The notes under the pieces were generated by a model, which made no database searches, was not told the DNA's origin, and was given only the letters and a program-made list of their open reading frames with translations. Below, piece by piece: positions 42,167-52,167 of a DNA stretch of 64,000 nucleotides (positions within the stretch are counted from its first letter, which is position 1; each line of letters opens with the position of its first letter). A program made the translations under genes and the position numbers. Source of the stretch: Globodera rostochiensis (Eukaryota; Nematoda; Chromadorea; Rhabditida; Heteroderidae); the NCBI GenBank assembly GCA_018350325.1, contig JAEVLN010000022.1:513105-577104 (forward strand). Reading direction: 5' to 3'.

Positions 42167-43391
42167 TCTTCCTTGGAATATGTCAATTTTGCCGTGATGA
42201 AAATTGATTTGCATTATCTTTGAGGATAACCCTTTAAAAATATACATGAAATTTTGTATTAATGTGGTAAATTTTAGGGAAAGGTACCTTACTGTGTGCA
42301 CTCTTTTAAGGAAAACGTGTAATATGCTCCAGAGTCAAAATACAAAACCACTTTACTAGATTTTGCTGAAAATATAGAACAATCAAAAATTTTGACAGTA
42401 CTTTGGTTTGCCCCCCCCCCTTTTTAAAATTTTTTTTTTCTAAGCCGATAAATAGGCGTTCCTAGTGGTATTCGAAGGCGTAGAATCCGAATCTGATCTC
42501 CATTTCGACCAAAATGAAACTGTCGTTTTGAACATCAGAATTCACTTTTCTGATTTTTAAAAGGGCGACCGGAATTCTGTTTGCTGATTCACATTTTTAA
42601 AAGGACGAGGAATTCTGGGTAAATATGTATCATAAAGCCCAGAATCAAAATCGAACGAAATATATATCAATCGACTCCTCTTGGTCTGCAATGTAAGAAT
42701 CCGAAAAATTTTTTTGTTGGGCAACCATTCCCTGAAGAGTTACAGACCCGGGACTGAAGTGTCTTTTGACTGGGGACTGAAGGCGCCTAGAGCACATTCC
42801 TGGGGTAATACTGTAGCTGCCCCCCCCCCATTTAAATAAAAATTAAAAAAACTTTTCTAAGTTGATAAAGAGGTGATTCTAGATGTATTAGGGCGCGTAG
42901 AACCCGATTCTGACCTCCGTTTCGACTCGAACTCCGGACGCTGTTTGAATGATTTTGAGGCCAAAATGAATTTTCTGAAAATTTTGAATTTTCAAAAATG
43001 TTCGCATTCGGGTACTCCATCTCTGGTCCGACAGGCGGCGCCGGGAAAATTTTTAAGATTTTAACAATTAAGAAAATTGCTCTAAAATTTTAGAAATTTG
43101 AACATTTTTAAGCGAGAATTAAAAGCAGGCCAAAGTGAAAAAGCAGGACTTTAGCAGGAAACCCCCAAAAAGCAGGGAAAACCTGCTAAACCAGGTAATA
43201 TGGCCACCCTGGTGGGACACCATCTTCACTATTACCGAAAGAAAGCCTTGGGCCCAAATACCTATCCCTAGGGCCCAAAAGCAAAGCTTCCAATCCGGGT
43301 ACTTGCATTTCCATCGAAGAGAAAAAAAATCGTGTTATACATAAATCAGGTTTTCACTCATCTTTTCATATTTAGCTTTCCGATTTTCACA
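42167..43391. other. intergenic region with fold-back remnants
   Basis: Two pieces of the fold-back core occur at 42475-42510 (GGCGTAGAATCCGAATCTGA) and 42890-42930 (GCGTAGAACCCGATTCTGAC), plus a CAGGCGGCGCCGGGAAAATT fragment at 43031. C runs lie at 42411-42420 and 42821-42830. No gene is seen. Confidence 0.5.
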
Positions 43392-44319
43392 ATGTCTTCA
43401 GGCCCTCAGATCAAAGATTTAAAGAATGGCTTTTTGTTTTGTCAGCTTTGTTCAATGCAGTTTAAAAGCAAAGTGAAATTTTTTTTTCTAAATTAACACC
43501 TCAAAATACGAAATGTTTAGACACAGACAGCTCATATCAATGGACGAAAACACAGAGAAGCTCAATTAAAACAGAGAGATCAACAGTTGAAAAGGTCGGA
43601 AGATACAACAAACGAAAGAAGCAACAATAGGACTGCTGAAGTAGGCTTAAAACGCAAACAACCGCCCGGCCTCGATGCTTCTGATTCTGAGGGTGAAAAG
43701 AAACTTAAAAGAGGTACATTGACCAAGAAACAATAAATCTCAATTTTTTTAAAGAAACCGATGTTGTGCTAATAGAACGGACAACCGTGCCATGGAAAGC
43801 GGAAGTTCGAACTAGCGACAGGGAGAAATCTGAAAGGAACTCGGGAGCAAATGTTATTGATGGAATTCCGAAGGGATTTTTCGACGACGAGAACATGAAT
43901 AATCGAGTTTTTTTAATGGCCCAATTTTTGAGTAATTTGGTTTTTTTCAGGTTCGCGAAACAATTGAAAAACAGAAACAAATCAGCAACGAAATTGATAG
44001 GTTTTACAAAGAGGTTGAAGAGATGGAGACTCAGAAAGAGGATGAGCACGAAGAACTGGTTTTAGTTAAATTTGGGTTACGCCTTGACACAATTCTTGCT
44101 TAGGCCGAGCGATCAGCAATCCGTTCTGACATCGAAATGATTGATGAACAAATTGAAAGGTGGAAAGCGGTCAATGAGCTCGAGAAACAGAAAGAAGTTT
44201 TAATTGAAACGGTGACGTCTAAATTTGAACAAATTCCGAACGTTGCTGCAGTTGAAATGTCTGACGATGACGCTGAAATCGATTTTGATAAGATCCGTTG
44301 GCGGACAAAAGCATTTTGA
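43392..44319 (+). CDS. ZNF830/CCDC16-like zinc-finger coiled-coil protein
   Basis: ZNF830 homologues are nuclear proteins linked to splicing complexes. Exons: 43392-43472, 43521-43713, 43755-43906, 43951-44058 and 44104-44319, 249 residues. A single zinc finger spans the first intron: FCQLCSMQFKSK joined to TQTAHINGRKHREAQLK, giving the C-x2-C and H-x5-H ligands. The middle is basic (LKRKQPPGLDASDSEGEKKL). PKGFFDD, a conserved family motif, follows. The C-terminal half is a coiled coil (VRETIEKQKQISNEIDRFYK; DEQIERWKAVNELEKQKEV) ending in an acidic patch and RWRTKAF. It would be the first gene of the putative operon, with only 112 bp between its stop and the AIF start. Confidence 0.75.
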
Positions 44320-44431
44320 TTAAATTTGGTGTATGCATTCAAATTACAGACCAACGGTTTAAAATCGCTGTTCATTTAATATTATTTTAAATTAATGATT
44401 TTTTTTAAATTTTGCAATTTGACTGCTAGCA

Positions 44432-46891
44432 ATGAACATTTTGAGACGGGCGTTCATAGCATCACTTAAGTCTCCGTTTCTGAGGAATCGTGCTTTGAGG
44501 AGTGTCGTGCCATATTTGCTCATCGGTGGTGGTAAGTCAAATTCCGTAATGCCTGTCAGGCCCGTAGCCAGGGGGAGGTGGCCATGCCCCCCCCCCTCCG
44601 AATTTTTGAGTAAAAAAACCATCGGGAACCTTCTTGTTTTAAGAGATTTGCGACCAAAATTTTAAAAATGCGGCTAAGATTCGAATCGGCGATTTCGATT
44701 TACGCAATTTTTAAACAAAATGTTAAAAATTTAACGAAAATTGAACTTGTTTTTCGAAAAAAACTGCTTAAAAATAAAAAAAACGCAAATATGCACCCCT
44801 AAAATCCAACTTTTTTGGGAAAAATTGCTAAAGTAAAATGCAATAAAACCCAAAAAGCACCCCTAAGAATCTACTTTTTTGGCTTGCCCCCCCCCCGAAA
44901 ATTTTTCGTGGCTACGGTCCTGATGCCTTTACATTTGCGTTTTGTTTTTGGCACTGCAAGTTACTATGCGTCGCTGTCAATACGTGCGAGGGATCCGGAT
45001 GCGCGGGTGCTGATCATTACCGACGAACAGGAATCGCCGTACAAAAGAGGGCCCCTCTCGAAGGGTATAAACGGGTGGGCAGAACGTGATTACAAGCCGC
45101 ATAAGGCGCGAGGAAAACCGAAAAAGATTAGGCGTGCCCGGACTAAATTTTAAGTTTTTTATTCGTGCTTTACTACGTATTGAATATTCAGAGCTTTGGT
45201 GGTTCGCTGATGAGACGGGCGTTGAGTCATTGTCACACACAAATCCTACAAGCACCAGTGGAAGGCGGCGCTTTGCGTTTTACGAGGCGGACGGTTTCTA
45301 CCTCTCACCGGAGGAGCTTGACCACTGGGAACATGGCGGTGTTGGCCTAATGCGTGGGGCAAAGGTTGTCAGAGTGAACACCGACGAGAATTTTGTGGAG
45401 TTGGAAGACGGGCGAAGGATCGAATTTGGAAAATGTCTTATCGCGACTGGTGAGGGTGGAACATAAGTGTTGCTTTTTGCTTAACACAACAAAATGCAGG
45501 GAGTGATGCATTAATGCAAAATTCACTTGGACGCATTTCCGAATTAGAAGACCATGTCACCGTGCTCGGAAAAGTCATTTTTTGATGTAGAACATTGTTT
45601 TTTAATCATTTTTTATATAGGCTGCCGACTTTCGAAAAATCTATACGAAAATGGACAAAATGGCTGCCGATGGAGATGTACAAAACGTTGTGGTTGTTTT
45701 GGGAGGTGGTCTTTTGGGAACGGAGTTGGCTTATTCCCTCAATAGACGGTACGCCCGTGACAGAGAAAAGGCCTCTCTGAAGATTGTGCAGTTGTGCTAT
45801 GAACCTGGTTAGGTAGGATGTCTCTTTAAATCTAATTTTACAATTTTTAGGGGTCTTATCGGAGATTTTACCAGAAGCTTTAAGTGATTACTCAACGGAT
45901 TTGCTGAGAGTTCAAGGAATTGATGTTTTAACGGACACCTGCATTAATTCGGCCACTTTTTCCCCAAAAAATTTGAAAGCCCATCAGCGCAAACTTTGTC
46001 TTAACACAAAAACATCCACAATTAATGAGAAGTTGGACCGTGAACCGACAAGGCAGCAAATTTTGTGTGATCATTTAATTATTGCTTTGGGTGCTGAACC
46101 GAGAGTAGAATTGGCCGACGAGAAGACCGGCATCAAACTGGATAAGGTGAGGAAATTTCGATTTTGAACATCATTTTGTTACTCAAATTCAGGAAAATGG
46201 CGGTGTTATGGCCGATGAACATTTGCATGTCGGTGGGAGTGTTTGGGCTGCTGGCGATATTTGCTCGTTCATTGACCCGATTTTGAAGAGGCGACGGCGC
46301 TGCACACACTGGCAACATGCACAAATCACCGGCCGATTGGCGGGCGAAAATATGACGGATGGTCACAAGACGTACACTCACCAGGTGAATTTCGAGGAGG
46401 AAAAAGTCAATCAAATTGGTTGCATGTTGCAACAACTACAAAGGGAGCTTTCGTCACAATGTTCGGCCCATTTGGGCACATTTGCGGAGTTGGTGATGTG
46501 AACCCGCACAGCCTTAACACAACGACAATAATGGCAAAAAATGAAAGAAATGTTGCAGAAGATTCTGACGATGAGGTAGGTCATTCATTTATTAACGTTT
46601 TTTAATTAAAAAATTTTTCAGCTTCGTGCCGTCGTGTTGTACACTGATCCTAACACAAACATTGTTTCCGGAGTGTTACTGTTCAACATTTTGGGGTTAG
46701 GCGAAGAATGGGCTCGCAAATTGATTGGTGATACTCTGCCATTAAATGGGCGCATTTCGGCGGAATATGCAAAATTGTTTGAACTGTGGGAAAGCGAAAG
46801 TGGTGATAAAAAAACGATGGAGACGAAAGAAGAAAACAGTGGCGCATTAACGAATGAAGAGTTGGAGGCATATCAGCGGAGAGAAGATTGA
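44432..46891 (+). CDS. wah-1: apoptosis-inducing factor, mitochondrial (AIFM1/WAH-1)
   Basis: AIF is a flavoprotein NADH oxidoreductase of the mitochondrial intermembrane space, needed for respiratory-chain assembly and released in cell death. Exons: 44432-44531, 44951-45064, 45192-45449, 45500-45573, 45621-45807, 45851-46146, 46193-46384, 46444-46575 and 46622-46891, 540 residues, intact frame. The N-terminus is basic and amphipathic (MNILRRAFIASLKSPFLRNR), fitting a mitochondrial presequence. The FAD-binding LLIGGG starts the fold, followed by SIRARDPDARVLIITDEQES and PLSKELWWFADE. The NADH-binding motif is VVVVLGGGLLGTELA (about 45700). VWAAGDICSF and GRLAGENMT mark the C-terminal FAD contacts. 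The first intron contains a MITE and its 3' end lacks AG. Confidence 0.92.
44557..44922. mobile_element. hAT-like MITE (CGTAGCCAGG family) in intron 1 of the AIF gene
   Basis: TIRs CAGGCCCGTAGCCAGGG and GTGGCTACGGTCCTG bound 366 bp. Flanks ATGCCTGT (44549-44556) and ATGCCTTT (44923-44930) form an 8-bp duplication with one mismatch. The ends carry C runs as in the copy at 10160-10607. The interior differs, containing repeated CACCCCTAA-type segments. Confidence 0.8.
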
Positions 46892-47207
46892 TGAATCAGT
46901 TTTTGTTATTGGACTGATTTGTGAGAGTCAGTTTTTGAACTGAACGGAGTTGAGTGTTTTTGGAACGTTTCACCTTTTGTTTTCGTTGCTCGTTAGAATA
47001 CAAAAATCTCTGTGTCGTTCATTTTGTACCTTTTTATTGTTTAAACGCTAACTCATTAGTTATTTTCATTTTTGAATCCTCAGCGTGTTATGTCTGCAAT
47101 GCGTTGTTTTTCGCCAATTGCCTGAGCGAAAATGCTTTTCAATGACTTCGAAAGTAATATTTTGTTTTCTCCCCTCAGCAGATAGACAAATTGTTTTTGC
47201 GATCGTG

Positions 47208-48329
47208 ATGAATGCGGCGGACCCGAAAGAATTGTTTAACAAATTTAGTAAGGGCGTGGGTGGCAAAGGTGCCGGCATTGGTGTCGGACTGATGAGTGTT
47301 GCTGCTGCCGCCGTGTATGGAGCGTACCAATCGATGTTCACAAGTGAGAGGAAGGGGGGGGGTAGTGAGGGAGTCGTGGAATTCCAATTGCGATCCATTT
47401 GTTTTTAAACAACATATCTGATTTAGTCGAGGCTGGCCATCGCGCAATAATTTTTAACCGAGTCGGCGGCTTGGGCAATGAAGTGTACAGGGAGGGTCTT
47501 CACTTCCGCATTCCGTGGTTCCAGTACCCCATCGTCTATGACATTCGTGCTCGGCCGAACCAGATCCGATCTCCAACCGGAAGTAAGGATCTGCAAATGG
47601 TCAACATTGGACTGCGTGTGCTGTCCAGACCCGACCCGAATCAACTGCAGACGATTTACCGAATGCTCGGTTCGAATTGGGAAGAACGACTGCTTCCGTC
47701 CATTTGCAATGAGGTGATAAATCAAGTGGTTCTGTTGATTGAGAGTGCTGACCCACGAACTTTTTAACCGTATTATTTTTTTTCACAGGTTCTTAAGGGC
47801 GTTGTTGCCAAGTTCAATGCGTCGCAATTGATCACCCAACGTCAGCAAGTGTCTTTGCTTGTTCGAAAGGGACTGATTGAGCGTGCCTTGGACTTCAACA
47901 TCATTCTCGACGACGTGGCCATCACCGAACTCGCCTTTTCGCCCCAATACAGCGCTGCTGTGGAGGCCAAACAAGTAGCTGCGCAAGAGGCGCAGCGCGC
48001 CAGTTTTATGGTGGAGAAAGCTATCCAATCGCGACAGGAGAAGATTGTTCAGGCCGAGGGTGAGGCACAGGCGGCTAAATTGGTAATTTGGCACATTTTA
48101 TGGCTCTGAATCCACTGAGTGGATTCCACTCCCTATCTTTATTCAGTTGGGCGAGTCGATGAAGAATGACCCTGGCTTCCTCAAGTTGCGAAAGATCCGT
48201 GCGGCTCAGAAAATTGCACGTGCAATTTCTACTTCATCTAACCGTGTTTATTTGCCGTCGGACGGACTTTTCCTGAACCTGGGCGACGAGGACTACTTGG
48301 ATGTGAAAGCGGGCAGAATGCGCCGCTGA
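47208..48329 (+). CDS. phb-2: prohibitin-2
   Basis: Prohibitin-2 forms ring complexes with prohibitin-1 in the inner mitochondrial membrane. Exons: 47208-47343, 47427-47713, 47789-48082 and 48147-48329, 299 residues, the same length as the human protein as I recall it. The N-terminal hydrophobic anchor is [20 protein letters not shown]. The prohibitin/SPFH domain has [34 protein letters not shown] and [20 protein letters not shown]. The coiled coil contains [20 protein letters not shown] and [18 protein letters not shown]. The sequence CTCAGCAG 24 bp before the ATG would serve as a cis- or trans-splice acceptor. It follows AIF by 316 bp and precedes DGAT1 by 192 bp. Confidence 0.95.
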
Positions 48330-48521
48330 AGCGACTCAAATTGACAGACACAATGTCGGACGATACTTTGGCTGTTTTGTTAGACTGTTACATTATTTTT
48401 AAATTTACAATTCCAATAAATGATCTTCTCTATTTTTTTGCAGTTCTTTGGTTATCATTTTCCATTAAACATATTTAAGTGAATAGAATTTGGGTTTTAT
48501 TTCTTTTTAAATAGCTTTTCA

Positions 48522-50481
48522 ATGAATCGTCAAGTGCATGTCGCACGGGATTCGCTATTCAGCACTAGTTCCGGATGGACCAATTACCGTGGCTTCTTCA
48601 ACCTCGCCTTTCTCCTTTTGGTCTGTCACTTTTTGTTGTGCTATTACGGAGGTATTCCTAACACATTTTGATCAGGTGGTTTCAAATGGACGCGTTGCAC
48701 TGGAAAATCTGATCAAATACGGAATCCTCATATCTCCGCTTCAGTGGGTTGACAGTTTGGCGACGACGCCCCTGTGGTGCTGGCCTAACCTGTACATCGT
48801 ACTGTGTTTGAACTTCTCGATAATAGCTGTGTACATTCTCGAAAGGCTTCTTGGTAAATAACCTTTTGGTTTTTTGTTACGATTGCTTTTTTCATTTGTT
48901 AATCGTATTGTTTTGATTTCAATATTCTCCTTCCACAGCAAAGGGCTTGCTCATCAATCGTACGGCCACTTTCTTTTACGTCGTCATTCTCGGCTTGCAC
49001 TTGGCTATTCCTCCGTTTGTGATTCTCTTGTGCGAAGTTGGTTGGACAAAGATTTTCAATTATTCATTGGTTTGATTCAGGATGGAAACCCACTCTTTTC
49101 CTTTGGAGCGCTTACCGCTGTTGTTGTTGTCACTCTGAAACTGATCTCTTATGGACACGTGAACAGTTTCCTTAGAGCTGAAAGGGATTCGCTAAAGAAC
49201 TTCACGAAAGAGAAGAAAAGGGAGAGCGTTTCCGAGGAGGCGGAGGTGATAGATGGGGAAGTTCGGCGGGATGGATCTGGCGAAACTCGGACGGGTGGCA
49301 GAGATAGAATGTTGAAGAAAAACAATCAAGAGCCATGCACAATTTTGTCAATAGCATTCCCAATGTTGCAATTTAGGGAGATTTTCAATTCATTCACACT
49401 TGTGTAGGGAGAGGAGCAGCAGCAGAAAACGGGGCGAAATGGTGTTTCTGGCTCTCCGGTCATGGCACGGTTGACTGCTCCATCTCCCCATGGGAGTCCC
49501 GCTGACAAGAAACTTCTTTCTTATCCGTTCAATTTGACAATTGGCAACCTGTACTACTTCATGTTTGCGCCAACATTGTGCTACGAACTTAACTTTCCGC
49601 GTACGCCCGCGCGTCGTAAGCGATTCATCTTCAAGCGCATCATTGAGGTAGGTGTGCTCTAACCGCGCAATTGCTGTTGTTATTGTTTTTATAGCTCGTT
49701 GGTTTCTCCTTTGTCATCGTCTCGCTGTCCCAGCAGTGGGTAATGCCGTTGGTGAAGAACAGTCTGGCGCCCTTCTCCGAGATGGACGTCAAACGGTGTG
49801 TGGAGCGGGTGCTAAAGCTGGCCATTCCCAACCATCTGATCTGGTTGATGTGTTTCTACCTGTTCTTCCATTCGTTCCTCAACCTCATCGCCGAACTTTT
49901 GTGCTTTGCCGACAGAGAATTCTATTTGTGAGCCAAAAAATGCACATGAAAGATGTGTAATGGAGTCCTTCTTCGACTCTTTAGGGACTTTTGGAACTCG
50001 GAATCCGTGGCAACCTTCTGGAAGACATGGAACATCCCCGTGCATCGGTGGGCCATACGCCATATGTACAGACCGTTCGTGCGCAATGGGTGGGGCCGAT
50101 GGCCCGCTTCGTTAGCCGTTTTTGCAACTTCGGCCTTCTTCCACGAATATTTGGTCTCTCCTTTATCCTCTTTCCGTGATAATCATTTCTCAGGTGTCCG
50201 TCCCGCTGAAAATGTTTCGACTTTGGGCATGCACCGGCATGCTTGCCCAAATTCCGCTGGGCATGTTCACAGACCAGTATTTGAAGGTAACACTCCGTAC
50301 TTTTTTTCTTTCCTTTTCTCTCCCTTTGTAGGCCGGTCGTGCTGGTAACATTGTCGTCTGGCTTTCGCTTATTCTCGGACAGCCGATGGCCATCTTGATG
50401 TACGTGCATGACTGGTACTTGCTGCACCATCCAGAACTTCACGCGGCGCATCGACAGAATCTGACCATCGCTCATTTCTGA
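48522..50481 (+). CDS. DGAT1: diacylglycerol O-acyltransferase 1 (MBOAT family)
   Basis: DGAT1 makes triacylglycerol from diacylglycerol and acyl-CoA in the ER. Exons: 48522-48620, 48676-48853, 48939-49036, 49081-49245, 49408-49647, 49695-49927, 49985-50153, 50194-50286 and 50332-50481, 474 residues. Family landmarks are [70 protein letters not shown] and the catalytic histidine in FFHEYL. Many hydrophobic helices fit a multi-pass membrane protein. The third-to-fifth exon loop is Gln/Ser-rich, and the donor at 49245 is the best phase match rather than certain. A polyadenylation-type AATAAA near 48414 lies between prohibitin-2 and this gene, and TTTTTAAATAG just before the ATG looks like a splice acceptor. 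Confidence 0.92.
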
Positions 50482-52167
50482 ATGAGAAAAACACATCGGT
50501 TAGAAAAAGCTCCATACGGCGGGTTGACAGATATTTGACACTTACAAAATATTGACCAATTTAAAAGATATTATTGATTCTTTAAGAGATAGATATATTC
50601 CTAAATATGTTTATAATTTATTGAGTGGATGCTGGATGAAATGCATGTGTGTATTTTGCAAACAAAAAAAAGTTACAATGCTCTTTCATCCCGGATCTAC
50701 GGCCCCTCCTCCGAAGGTTCTCGCATTTAAGTGCAATTAGACTTAAAGTGGCAATAAACCACCATTTGATTTCTGTTTACTCTGAATTGCACATGGACAC
50801 ATCCCAAAAGATTCTCTCATCCGCTGATGACAATTTCAGCGTATACGAAAAACGAATTGATCGTTTTTTTGTACAATAGGTGCCATGAGTGTTTCAGATT
50901 GTGTTTTCTTTCAAACTAAATTTTTACAAAGTGATAAAGAAAAGCCCTTTCAAAGATATATTTCGATTCACTATCATCTTCGTCCTTATTGTCATTTTTT
51001 CGATATTTTATTATTAGCAAAAGGAGGAAAATAGGAATCCTAAGACTATAATGTTCGGCAAATGCAGTTTTTCGGTATCTGTAAAAAAAGATACCGAAAT
51101 CCCAAAATTTTTATACCGAAAAAACGCAGTAATACGTACGTTGCCGAACACTACCTAAAACCCCCTCCCTTAAAAGTTTGTCCCTATTTTGGATCTTTAA
51201 ATCTTATTTTTGGTCTGCGATGAAAAGTTTGTCCCTATTTTGGATCTTTATTATTTTTGGTCTGCGATGTCTTTATTTTGGAAAAATTTTGGATTATGGT
51301 TTGTGTTTCCGCAATATTTTGGCGTATTCTTGAGTCGTCGGGAATGATGATTTATTTTAGCTCATATCTCGACAAGACAAGAGCTGTCAGAAATATTCGA
51401 GATAAACTGCGGGTAAAACAGCTGCTTGAAAAGGCAAAGAAAGTTCCAAATCAGAAACGTACATACTCTTTTTGCCCGGGAAGTGATGCGTTTTATAAAT
51501 TCAATTTGCTGAACATAATTAGAATAATACTATATTTCAGCCCCATGAAATCAATTTTATTTTCAAAAATTCGGAGTTAAAATTGTGTTTCATGATTTCC
51601 CGTGCACATTCGTTTCTATGTCCTTTGAACAAATTCTGTCCTCTCTCTATCCGGGAAACATTTTATGTAGTTCGTGGAAAGAATGCTCTCAACGGGCACT
51701 TCGTGCATGGATTGGCCCGCCCGAAATAAATTCCTTTTTGAGCACCCCTCGACCTTTTTTCGTTGCTCTCTCATATTGAAATTCTCTTTTAAGACAAGCC
51801 AAAAAGTCCTTCGGCAATACGTCAAAATTTGCCCATTGTATGCGACAAAGTAGCAGAAATGAAAAACTGTTCCGCCCTCTCTATTCTGGAAAATTGATGC
51901 CTTACTTTTTTCCCCCCGCCAATTCCTTCGTCCCTTTCCCACCAATCCTTTTTTATTCAAGTTATGGCAAAAAGGAAACTTTACGGCCGTTTTTGGGTGG
52001 ACGCTGTTTTGCATTCAAATTACGTTTGACGAAATTGCCAGCTTATACTTAAAAAGAAATTCCATTTATTCAACAATTTTCTACACGTTGGCTCGCTTCA
52101 TAATTCTGGTGATTAAACTTGTGAAAGTGAACGAATGCGGCAAAATACTGTACAAAAGCCAAGGGAA
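50482..52167. other. intergenic region with a small palindromic element
   Basis: 51052-51150 is a short inverted repeat (TGTTCGGCAA ... TTGCCGAACA, with TTTTCGGTATC and its complement inside). About 50 bp of AAAGTTTGTCCCTATTTTGG are duplicated in tandem at 51170-51250. The remaining reading frames (for example 51257-51580) show no domain. Confidence 0.5.
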
